The translations under genes were made by a program, and so were the position numbers. DNA of 64,000 nucleotides from Nepenthes gracilis (taxonomy: Eukaryota > Streptophyta > Magnoliopsida > Caryophyllales > Nepenthaceae). The stretch is taken from positions 17,832,037-17,896,036 of the forward strand of contig BSYO01000004.1 of the NCBI GenBank assembly GCA_033239525.1. Direction: 5' to 3'. Positions within the stretch are counted from its first letter, which is position 1. Every line of letters begins with the position of its first letter. The notes below the pieces were generated by a model. That model saw nothing but the letters and a program-made list of their open reading frames with translations, made no database searches and was not told where the DNA came from. Below are positions 35,201 through 47,200 of this stretch, in pieces.

Positions 35201-38200
35201 CAAGATTGAACGAACTTCCGAAGCTTAGACAATGGGAGCCTCGGTCACAGCCTAACCCTTTTAATTCAGTCTGTCTCTTGCTTCAGCTAGGCTGAGCATT
35301 AGCCTATACTTTGGCCAAGCCAACCTTTGGCCTTTACTTCAGCTAGGTTGACCCTTGGCCTTTCACGCATCCAAATCTCTCCGCCTTCAGTTGAAATGAA
35401 GTACATTGGCGTGAGGCCCAACTCTCCACCTTCAGTTGAAATGAAGTATATGGGCTTGAGGCCCACATGGGAGTGAACCCATCCCAACAAATATGGCCCT
35501 CATGACCATGTTGAGACCTCAGCCATTCCTTTCATCTTCTTGCAAGCAATCAGTCTCGCCTTTAACAGAGGCTTTGTCATCATATCCGCTCAATTATGGC
35601 TGGTACAGGTCTTCAGTTGAAATTCCCACTTTCACTGGATCCCTTATCTATCGATATCTAACATCACTGTGCTTGAACTGATACTCAAATGCCGAAATTC
35701 AACTAAGATGGACTGGGCTTTGACTACCACAATATAACACAAGCTCCTCTTGCTTGTAGCCCAACTCCATTATCTACCAGAGTTCTTTGCTTGCCCATGC
35801 GATGACAAAGTACTCAGCCTTGGTAGTGGACAACACCATGCACTGTTGTGGTTTTGATTTCCATGAAGCAATTCCCTGTTGTAATGTTGTCATGAATCTG
35901 GAGGTAGACTTCTTCATATCAGCATCATCAGCTAGATCTGCATCTGTGTTCCCGTCTAACACAGATTTATCATTGCTAAAGAGAACATAATATTTGGTGG
36001 TGCCTTAGAGACACTTCAGGATCCACTTAAACACTTAGTGATCCCAACTAGGGCAAGAGAGAAAATAGCTTATCACACCAACTACATGAGCAACTATCTT
36101 GTCTAGTGCATGCCATGGTGTACATCAGACTTTCCATGATAGAGGCAAGGAATTTTCTACATTTTTTTCTCTTCTTTCTCACTTGTAGGCACAAGGTCAT
36201 ACACAATTTGAAATGGCCTACAAGTGGAGAATTTGTTGATTTGCATTGTCATGTTGAAACATTTAAGCACCTTCTCAGCATACTTCTCCGGAGACAGCTA
36301 TAACTTTCTAGCATTCTTGTCTCAGGTGATCCTTTTATTGATGACTCGCTTTGACATTCCCAACTTGTTGTGATAGAAGACTTGCTCAAATCTCCTTTCA
36401 AGCTCCGTATCTTATTTGCAACATGCCTCACAATCAGCCACATACAAAAAGAGAATGACAAATTCCACACCAGAGAATTTATCATGCCTCACATTTCAAG
36501 TTGGTCTTGCTGCTATGGAGAAATCAAACTTCTAGTACCACTACTTAGGTACCTACTTGAGACCGCACAAGCTCTTCTTGAGTAGGTAAACTAGGTGTTC
36601 CTGTCCTTTGGAGACAAAATCCTCCAATTGCTTCATATAGATTTCTTGATCTATATCACCAAAGAGGAACACCGTTTTTTACGTCGAGTTTCTCTACCTC
36701 TAGAATCAGACTTGTAACAATTCCTAAAATAACTCAGATTGAAGACATTTTCACTACCAAAGAGAAGATCTCCTCAAAAGCTATACCCTTTTATGAACAA
36801 ATCCTTTTATAGCCACCCTTGCCTTGTACCTTGATTGAGCTTTTGTCCTAAACCTTAAGCCTAAACACCCCTTGTTCTTTAGAGATATCTTGCCCTTTGG
36901 AAACTTTTGTTAGCCCAAAGGTGTGGTTCTTATACAAGGATTGCATCTCATCCTACATGACTTTCAACCACTCTGCTCGTGCTCCATGGTTTCCTCAAAG
37001 CAATCAGGTTTGCCCCAACAGTTAGCATCACATACTTAGGTGGAGGATACCTTTGTGAAGGTTTGAGGTTCAATGGCTAGTTTTGGGTCAGCCACTAGAG
37101 GTTCGATCATCCAAGTTCAGCCACAAGAGGATTAACTGAACCTTGTTCATTAGACTCCTTATAAGCCAAAGCAAAAGCTCCATGTCTAATCTGTGCAGAA
37201 ACCATCTCCTTGGGTAGTTCAGTATGGACCTAGTTTGATGCTGCTTTCTATGCTTTGGTTCATTTGTTTCACATTGCCATCATCTACTATGGTCTGGTCT
37301 TCAATGAAGGTTACATCTTGGATCCAGACTATCTTTTCGTCAATCAGATCGCATAGTCATAACCGAAACCCTAATGTTTGTACCCAGAAGATACTCAGCC
37401 TTTCTGTCAAGTTTCATCCTTTCATCTCTCAAGATATGCACAAACGCCTTGCAACCAAACACCCTTAGCTGGCCATACAAAGACCTCTTTTCCCATCAAC
37501 ATTCTTTCTAGAACGTCAGAAGTTAGTGAGACTGAAGGTGATAGGTTGATCACATCAATTGCAGTCCTCATTGCTTCTCCTAAAGGAATTTGACAGCTAC
37601 TTCTGAGAGAGTTAGGCTAAACTCTCTTAGTTATGCTCTGTTTCATTCTTTCCACTACTCCATTCTACTGAGTTGTCTTAGGCTGGCCTCCTCAAGTCTG
37701 ATACCATGCTCCTAGCAGTACCATTCTAAAGGACCTCAATACTCCCCCTAACTATCCCAGCTGACTATTCTGAAATTCTTCTAGCTTGCCTCTCAACATT
37801 GACATAGCATTGCTTGAATATGTAAAAAAAACATGGTCTTTGGACTTCTGGGCGAAGGCCCACACCTTTCTTAAGTGGTCATCATTAGAGGCAATGAAGT
37901 ACTTTGCGCCACCAAGGGACTTAGACAGCCACAAAGCCAACATCTGTATGAACCTGGGCCAACAACTTTGATCTTCTGGTCCTATGGGACCTCTGGAATG
38001 CCTCTGTGTTCCTTCTCGGATAGACAATGAATACAAGTTTTAAGTGAACTACTTGCTAGGGGAATCTCAAACCCTTTCTCACTCAAATGACTGAGCCTCT
38101 TATACCATAGCTCAGTAGAACAGTCTTTAGACCTGCACATCATTCTTTGGCATAGCTTTATGTGAATAATGTAAAGGACGTTGTCCTTTCTACCCCAGGC

Positions 38201-41200
38201 AATCATCAAATTTCCCTTGGTAAGCTTCCACCTTCATTGCCAAAGGTGTTGAAGTATCCTTCATGAACTAGTATTCTGCTACAAATTAGGTTGAGAAGCA
38301 TCCTAGGAACATGCCTCACATTGTATAGGAGTAGCTTGCACCCAACATCTGCCTCCACACAAACTTGCCTTATGCCAACAATCTTGGCGACTGCATCATT
38401 TCCTACCCTCTCTTAGCCACAATTGTAGGATGAAAAGATGTATGCCTATAAGTGAAACGAAATAAACCAATTGAGTCAACCGGCGACATGGAGTCTTGGT
38501 GTCATGGCCCGGGACCCAAATAAGTCCTAAAAATAATCCAAAATAATTATAGCTCACAAAAATTAAATCCCAAAATTTATAAAGTAATAACCAACAAACC
38601 CAAAAATCCGGATGTGACCTGACACAACATCAATATAATTCAAAATGACAATAATAAAAATGTTAACTGTCACAAGATAATCCGGATCACTTATCCAGAC
38701 AATTATATTGGTTACTACCTACTCCACAATATTGTAAGGAAAGGTGACAAACTAACAATACGATTAGACCACAAATCTGAAACTAACCAACAACATACAG
38801 TACCAAATAACAAAATGACCCAACTGATCCCATACAAAACCATAAGCCAACATCTGACCATTTCTTAATATCCAAAATACAACTGATATAATTACAATCT
38901 AACAATAGGCTAATACTCACCAAAATAGATGAAACTTCTATCAAATTTGCATCCAAGCTCCCTATAATGTATTCGAAATCCACTAATCTGAATGGATAAG
39001 AATAATAAAAAAGAGAGTCAAAAGCTCAACAAATATCAGTATATAATATAATAAATGTGTCTAAAATCAGGATGACGGTCAATAAACATATATAAAATGT
39101 GTACAACAAAAATCCAAAAGCCCATCAATGAAAGTTTAAATGTGGTCTCGTACTCAAAAGTATAATATAAAATGAAAGTCACAAGTTTCAATTATACGAG
39201 ACCAACCGAATCCCAACTGTGAGCGAAACCTGCGAATCTCAATCGATATCTCAAATACAAGTCAATTATAATACCCGGTTCTCATGTGATTTGATTTGGC
39301 ATTATCAGTTTATTTTTAGTTAAATTGGATATATTGGAAAATAATTGTACTATGTAAATTTAAAGGATATTAGGAGAAAGGAAGCAAATTTATGCTTGAG
39401 GCATGTTCGACACACGTTTGAGCGCGGATTCCAGATTGAAGAGCACCCAAGAAGCATTTGAGGTGGTGCTTGAGCACTGATTTCCATGGGGGTCGCGTTC
39501 AAGGCATGCCCAAGGCGGTTCTTGTGCGCGGGGAGGATTTGGCACGGGGTCTGATGCGTACCTACACGGCGCTCGTACACCAATTCGGCTATATAAGGAG
39601 CGGCCTACACTGTTCGCTCATTTCACATCGGAAAGAAGAGAAAGGAGAGAGAAAGAGAATGAGAAGGAACAGAGAGAAAGAGGAGAAGAGGCAGTTCGAA
39701 ACATTTTTTGTCAGATCTGTTTAGTTGAAGGTTGAGGCAAATATCCTTATGCCCTATTTTTAGTCTATGTTCGTTTTTAGTTATTTTACTTACGTTTGGT
39801 GTTTTTAATATACATATATATTAGTTTATTTACCCTATTCGATTTTCTCATGCATGTATGTCCCTTTTACTGATTGTTTTGGAGTTTTGCTTCGGTTTTG
39901 CTAATATTTGGGGATTTTACTTATTTTGTCAAAAATGAATAAATATTTTGAGATATTATGTTCATATAAAAATATATTTATAAAGAAAAATTCATGAAAA
40001 CTTACATATGGGCCGTCCATGTGGTATCCACACACTGTCTTCCGGTCGGGCTACATCTTTGTCATATGATTTGATATTTAACCTTTCTCAGGGGGAAAGC
40101 ATTCTGATTTGACCTTCCCAAGTGAAAGTTTCAACCTTTTCTGTTAAATAGGAAAAGTTTTATGATATGTGCTATAGAGGCCCTTTCCAGTTTGTATTTT
40201 ATGAGAATCATCGTAGGAAATTGAATGGAACTAATATATTTGGACGTCTTAATATATCAGATAGATTTAAAAATTGCACCTATCTTCTATTGGTGGTAAA
40301 AGAAAGTGATATTTGGTCCCATTTATAGGAGATAATATGTAGTTGACCCACCTAAATAGTAGTGATATGGCCTTAGATTATCGAAGTACGTGTAACCCTT
40401 CCTTATGTTAGTCTTACGATCTTTGATTCTCCAATTTATGCATGGTTTTGATTTTTGATATGTTTTACCTGCATTGACTTGTATTTGAAATTTCGATTGA
40501 GATTCCTAGGTTTCGCTCACAATTGGAATTCAGTTGGTCTCGTATAATTAAAACTTATGACTTCTGTTTTGGAATATATTTTTGAATATGAGACCACATT
40601 CAGACTTTCGTCGACAGGCTTTGGATTGTGATTTTATGCATTTTGTATATATTTATTGACCCTCATTCTAATTTTGGACACATTTGTTTATTATATTATA
40701 TATTGATTGATGCACAGAAGGGAAAAGTAGGGGAAGGGAAAGAAAAAAAACTGAGAGGAGAGAGAGAAATAGAATGAGAAGTAGGAGAAGAGAAGGAAAA
40801 ATTAGGGGAGAGAGAGAAGGAAAGACCAAGAAAAAGGGGAAGGAAATCACAATCACTCAAATTCATTCAATTCATCAATATTTACTTAAATAATAGAATT
40901 AGGGTCCTTATATAGAGAACTTTATTCCTAAGATAATTTGAAAACAAAATCAAATCTAATATTTTCTAATTTAAAAATAAAATTAAATTGGAAATAAAAT
41001 CAAATTTTTTCTAATTGAAAATAAAATTAAATTTCTTCTAATTAGAAATAAAATCAAATCTGATTAGAAATTAAAATCAAGTCTAATTTGAAAATAAAAT
41101 CAAATATCTGTATCCATGATGTCCGCACTAATTCTCCCTGGATAGTTAAGACTTGACCCCATCGAGTAAAACTTCTATAATTAATTCCTCAACCATAAGC

Positions 41201-44200
41201 TGAGTAGCTATGCCATCTTCTGCCAACATTGATAGACATGTGTGAGTAGCGGCTCAAATTTGACTGAGCTACCAATGTCTCCAGATGGAATAGGACTTGA
41301 GCTTGGAGATGTACAATCTTGCTGACTCTGATAGAATTCCTAAATAACGGGGTCTAATTGTTGGAGTGTCTCTCGAGAGATCCATGCATTCTCAAACTTT
41401 GGCTGGCTAACCCAATGGAAAAGAAAGCACTGAACCACTCCATCCCTTGTAAATATAACCTGCTCACCTAGAATAGTATCAATTTTATCATTGTGTGCCG
41501 GTAGGGTAGAGAGTTGTGCAGGATTGGGTGGGCATTCAACATGTGACGCATCCAGAGGTACGTTAAAGGGATCAACCGGTGAATAAAAACTACATTTATA
41601 AGTGATTAAATTTTCAACATTGAAAGTATAATAAAAACTAAAATGAGAAGAAATATCAAGAACATATACATTTGATCTAATCCACTGTAAAATTTTAAAT
41701 GGACTAGCACTACGTGCTTGTAATTTAGAAACGTGCCCCTGGATGATATGTCATCTGCCAGAGGAAGATGCGAACTGGTTAGTAAGGTGCGAGACGGTGG
41801 GACAACAGAGTTGGTGATGTTCGTTGCACGGGATGAACGCTGCATGTTGGTCAGTGGATGGTGGGACAGTGGAGTTGGTAGACTTAGTGATGTTGCTGGT
41901 TGTTGGGTAGAAATTTAGTCTTTGATACAAATTTAATTTTATTTTCAAATTTAAAAATATTAGATTTGATTTTAATTTTCAATTAGATTTGATTTTATTT
42001 TTAAATTAGTAGAATTTGATTTTATTTGATTAGTAAAGATTTTATTTAATATTCAATTTTATTTCCAAACTAGTAGAGTTGGATTTTGTTTGATTTTATT
42101 TATTTTAAGAAGTTATGTCATATTTAGTTAGGAAATTATATTTATTTTTAAATTATCCTAAAATTAGGGTTTTTCTATATAAGAATCCTAACTCTATTAT
42201 TTGAATAAGCATTAATGAATTGAATGAAATTTGAGTGAATGTGATTTTCTTCCCTTCCCTCTTGGTCTCTCCTTCTCTCTCTCCCCTGATCTCTCCTTCT
42301 CTTTCCCTGGTTCTCCGGTGATGTTGTTAGTTACATGGGGCGAACGCTTGGAGGTTGGTCAGTAGATGGTGGGATAGTAGAGTTGGTGGACTTAGTGATG
42401 TTGCTGGTTGCCGGATAGAGATTTAGTCCCTAATGAGGAAGGGAAAAGTAGGGGAGGGAAAGGCGAAGAAACTAAGAGGAGGGAGAGAAACAGAAGAACT
42501 AGGGGAAGAAAAGAAGAGATCAGGGGAGAGAGAGAAGTAGAGACTAAGAAGAAGGGAAAGGAAATCAAAATCGCTCAAATTTTATTCAATTTATCAATAT
42601 TTAAATAATAGAGTTAGGATCCTTATATAGAGAACCTTATTCCTAGAATAATTTGGAAACAAAATCAAATTAATATCTTCTAATTTAAAAATAAAATTAA
42701 ATTGAAAATATAGTCAAATTTTTCCTAATTAGAAATAAAATCAAAACTAATTTGAAAATAAAATTAAATTTCTTCTAATTGAAAATAAAATCAAATCTAA
42801 TTGAAAAATTAAAATCAATCTAATTTGAAAATTAAATAAAATTAAATATCTGCATCTATGATGTTTGCAACATTGATACTTGTTGAGCTTTTGATTCATA
42901 TTTTTATTGTTATCCCTTCAAATTAGTAGGCTTTGGATACCTTGTAGAGAGTTTGAACGCAGGTTGGATTGAAGTTTTGTTTATATTTTTAGTGAGTATT
43001 AGCATTGTATTCAGACTGTATTTATATCATATATGCTTTGGTATTGTTAGGGCAGTGAATAGAATAGTCACTGTGTATAGTATTGTCAAGGAAACAATGT
43101 TCAGATCATTTAATAAAAATGGATTTAGTGGCGTTTGGTTTGTCATGGTTCGGTGATTTCATTTGTATTGTTGTTGGTCACTTATTCTCTATGATATTTG
43201 GTCACAATTATTCTTTTGTCCGAAATAGTAGTCCGGAGAGATCCTGTGAACGAATGTTATTATAATTATTTATTATTTTGGTTATGGTCGGACCATTAGA
43301 TAGGTTATCAGATCATGCCCGGATTTGGGGTTTGTTTTGATTATTATTTTATATTGTCAGATCACGCTCGGATTTAGGGTTTCTTTGGTTATTATTTTGT
43401 ATTTGGGATTTAAGTTTTGTGGGTTAAAATTATTCATTATTATTATCAAAATCTGTTTTGGTTCGGGGCTCTGACATCAATATAGGTAAAATATATCAAA
43501 AATCTAAAATATATACAAATCAAAGAATTAAAAACCAAAAGCTAACTTCAGAAAGGGTTATACGTATTCCCAATAACTTGAGATTATATCACTACTATTT
43601 AGACCAATAAGTGAGCCGACTACATATTATTTCCTATAGATAGGACCGAACACTATTTTCTTTTGCCACCCGTGGATGATAGGTACAATTCTCAAATTCG
43701 TCTGATATATTAGGGCGTTTGAATATATTAGTTCCGTTTAATTCCTTACGATAGTTCTCATAAAACACAAACTGAGAATGGTTTTTATATCACATATTAC
43801 AAAACTTTTCCTATTTGGCGGAAAAGGTCAAAACTTTTACTTAGGAAGGTCAAATTACAAAACGTTTTCCTCAGGAAATGTCACATATCGAAACACATTA
43901 CAAAGATACAACCCAACCCGAAACATAATACATGGATACCACATGCACGACCCATATGTAAGTTTTCATGACTTTTTCTTTACAAATATACTTATATATA
44001 AACATAATACCTTAAAATATTTACCCATTTTTTATAAACAAGTAAAATCCTTGAATATTAGCAAAATGGAAATAAAACTTTAAATCCTCCAATAAATCTA
44101 CATGCATGCATGAGTAGAACAAATGGGGGAAAGTAAAATGACATGCATGTATACTAAAACCACCAAATGTAAGTAAAGATAATCGGAAATAGAAACAGAT

Positions 44201-47200
44201 CAAGAATAAGGCATAAAGATACTTGTCTCAACCTCTAATTAAATAGATCTAACAAAAGGATACTTCGAACTAGCCCTTCTTCTCTCTCTCTTTTCCTTTT
44301 CCTTCTCTTTCTTTCTCCTCTTCCTTCCCATGCGAAATGACCAAAACTATGTGCATCAAGCCTTATATAGCTGAATCGACACATGAACACCGCTCAGGCG
44401 CTCGTCAAGCACCATGCCTAATAGCAAGCACGCATGAGTGCTCCCTCGGCGCCCCTACTCTAGTCCTGCGCTTGAGCGCTGCCTCAAATATTCCTCAGGC
44501 ACCCCCCAATCTGAAATCAACATTCAAGTGCACGTTGGGCGTGCCTCAAGCACAAATCTGCTTCTTTAATCCAAATATCTTTCAAATTTACACTGTATAA
44601 TTATTTTTTGATATATCCAATTGAACTTAAAATAAATTGATAATACCAAATCAAATCGACGGGGAACCGGTTATTACACTTGGATTGTCAAGTTCACGTT
44701 GCTACTATTGTAGACAATAATGCTTTCTCCCTCTAGGGTCACCGATGCAGTAGTGTGCTTATGAGCCTTTTGCCTGTCTCATTTGTCTCAGGACTGCCTA
44801 AGCTACAATCTCGCTTCATGTGGACCGGCTTGCCACAGAGAAAGCAATTGATCAAGCCTAGACTAGGACCTTTCCTCGAGTTTACATTGTTTACCAAGGT
44901 TCTTCTCCTACTCCATGTCTTTCCATGACAAGAGCCTCGATCTTGGAGCTATAGTTGTACTCCCTCTTAATGGTCTCCTCATTAGACAAGCTCTCCTTGA
45001 TAACATTAGTGGACAACTTGCTTCCGGAGTTGAGTTGTTGAAAGTCATAACCAGGGTCTCTCAACTGTTCGGCAACGGTGCCCAGGTGAATGCATGCTTA
45101 TAACTCATCCATCAACTTCATCTTTGAATTGATGAGCTTATTTATAAGCACATGGAAAGTATCAAGTTGTTCAGCCATACTGCTCGGTCTTTGAACCTTA
45201 GGCTTACTAGCTTTTAAGACCTTATTTTCAGGTGTCTTCCTGTCATAGAGAACAGCCAACTCCATTCACAAGACATATGCATTGATTTCCTTGGCTATGT
45301 ACTGAAACACAATGTTGTCCATCCACTTACAGATAAAACCAACAATTTTTCAATTCATCCTCTCCCACTCTGTCAGTCTTGTTGCTTGGCTTGGCGTTCT
45401 CTCTCTGTTAGGTCATACGAGTCTTTACAGAAGAGAGTGTCCTCTATTCTCGGCTTCCATATTGTATAATTTTAGGCATTTAGATTGAATATAGTATTGC
45501 TACTACTTAAATCATCCAATATTTTGTCATAACATAGAGGAAAACCTATTTGCCACAAGAGATTATGCCAATAACCTGTCTCTACTACCACTTTGTTGGG
45601 ACTGCGAGCTTCTGGAATACCAGTCCCATTTTCAGCAAACAAAGAATGAGAAAAACTAAACCTTCACCACACAATAACACCAAAAGAAATTAGGACCAAA
45701 TTAACACTGAGATTTTTATGTGAAAAACCCCTTCAATGTGAAAGGAAAAAAACCATGGGTCACTTACTCTAAGTAATCTTCCACTGCATAAATAAAGTGC
45801 ACACAAAACAGACTCTCACCTCAGTGGTGAAATACAACACCTCACACAAGTGCCTTAGCAAATGATTAAACCTCTCACTCACAGTCTATATGTTTCAGAA
45901 TTGTTCCAGTATATGTTTACAGGTTTCAATGTCCCTTTCACTTGTACATAGAACTGAAGCCCATCTCTTTAAATAAAGATGCAACTCGTGGCAGGGTGGG
46001 CGGCTGAAACAAATTCTCCTAGCTAGTGTGTGATACATGTTGATGAGTATCAAGGAGTGGCTGCACAATTCCAAGAAGTGAATATGCAAGCTGATAGCTG
46101 TAAATAGTTGGGTTCTCGCCCAGTTTGATAATTCTGGAAGATCTTTTCTTTCAGCATATCTTGTGCCCTAGCACAAAAGATTGATCAAACTTCATAAGCC
46201 TCAGCCATGGCTGATCCCCTTTTACTTCACTCTCTTTCCCCAGCTTCATCAAGAGCGAGCATCAGCCTGTACATTGGCTAAGTCAACCTTTGACCTTTAC
46301 TTGGGCCAGGTCAGCCCATAGCCCTTCTAACTTCATTAGTTGGATCTCAGCCCTTCTACCTTGGCCAGGTCATCCCTTGGCCTTACATGTGTCCAAACCT
46401 CTCCAACATTGATTACTGAAGTATATGGGCTTGGGGCCAACATTGGATCAACCTATCCAAACAAACCACGACAAACTAACCCATCTGGCTGATGCTTCTG
46501 TCCATTATACACGAGCAAAAGGACACCTGACTTTGACCCATATTATTAATAATCATAATTGAAAGTGGGCAATGTAGGTCAGCGTTCATCTCATTGCTTA
46601 GAAGAAGCTTAAGAGCCTTAAAAGCTCACAAATCTTAAGTTGAGCCAACATTAATGTGATTGACTGATTTTATGGAATAGTCATATACTTTTAACTTCTA
46701 ATAAAATAATATTAGTTCATGATGTGCAACCATCTGCTCAAAAAAAAAAAAAAAAAAAAAAGTCTCAATGTTTATTCAACTCACCTTATGGAGAATACAA
46801 AAAGGTTCAATTTAATGACTAACAAATGCTTGTGAAATAAGAAACAAAGCAGACTGGAAAACTAATATTCTAATTATTAACAACCACAACATCTTATCAA
46901 AAAATATACCAAAAATAACATAGCAAAACTAATAAAAAATTACAATATATTTCTAGAAAGTACACAACAGCATATAAATTAATCCAAGTCATGATAATAT
47001 GTGAAGATGATAAGATTAACCCCTAAGGAGGCTTTTTTACTAGTTGTGCCCTTCCCCATCACATTCACACCACCTTGTCTGGAGTATGACAAAGTTTTCT
47101 ATCTGTTTGCAAGTCAAGAGTAATGCTAGTGAAATATATTAGTGATTTTGGTTTGTTTTGTTCCATTCACGGAATGTTTGGAATGGTGTATAGAAGTGTT

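Larger units (their letters stand above)
40711..42869 (-). mobile_element. Short LTR element E nested in solo LTR F
   Basis: Two related direct LTRs, 40711-41127 and 42434-42869, lie in - orientation. They begin TGC(G/A)(G/A)ACATCAT in - sense and are of the same family as the element in RRP12 intron 5. Next to the left copy is a purine-rich CCAGGGAGAATTAG tract in - sense, a likely polypurine tract. The internal part has no pol domain. ATTGA lies before 40711 and two bases after 42869, a probable but imperfect duplication. Comparison with R confirms that the F sequence resumes on either side. Confidence 0.78.
39267..43476 (+). mobile_element. Solo LTR F, same family, inserted in inverted orientation into solo LTR R
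   Basis: The ends are TATAATACCCGG (the first G of an expected TGTAATA is now A) and GGCTCTGACA. The flanking duplication is TCAAT at 39262-39266 and 43477-43481. Its sequence pairs along its whole length with R read in reverse: 39267-39720 with about 44678-44220, 39950-40480 with about 44020-43480, and 40480-40700 plus 42880-43470 with 39266-38500. Without its own insert it is about 2.05 kb. TATATAAGGAGCGG (about 39588-39601) is a likely LTR TATA region. Confidence 0.88.
38500..44678 (-). mobile_element. Solo LTR R (about 2 kb) inserted in the copia element, itself split
   Basis: The outer ends are TGTCATGGCCC at 38500 and TTATTACA at 44678 (TGTAATAACCGG read in - sense). The flanking duplication is CTTGG at 38495-38499 and 44679-44683. 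Its two halves (38500-39266 and 43482-44678) join seamlessly when the inner element and one TCAAT copy are removed, giving a repeat of about 1.96 kb. In - sense it has TATATAAGG at about 44375 before a GA-rich tract. It has no coding capacity and no internal region, so it is a solo LTR left by LTR-LTR recombination. Confidence 0.88.
34640..46463 (-). mobile_element. Ty1/copia retrotransposon in KAS II intron 9
   Basis: LTRs at 34640-35489 and 45594-46463 (TGTTGGGACTGC...CCAACA on the + strand) are flanked by the perfect duplication AACCA at 34635-34639 and 46464-46468. Next to the 5' LTR (right side, - strand sense) lies AGTGGTAGTAGAGACAGG, a mutated initiator-Met primer-binding site. Internally the order on the - strand is gag zinc knuckle (44846-44805), GAG-pre-integrase and integrase (about 38209-37750), reverse transcriptase, then RNase H (about 35962-35774). 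The domain wording resembles the TNT1-94 type of copia. It is interrupted by the solo LTR at 38500-44678. Its orientation is the same as that of KAS II. Confidence 0.92.
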
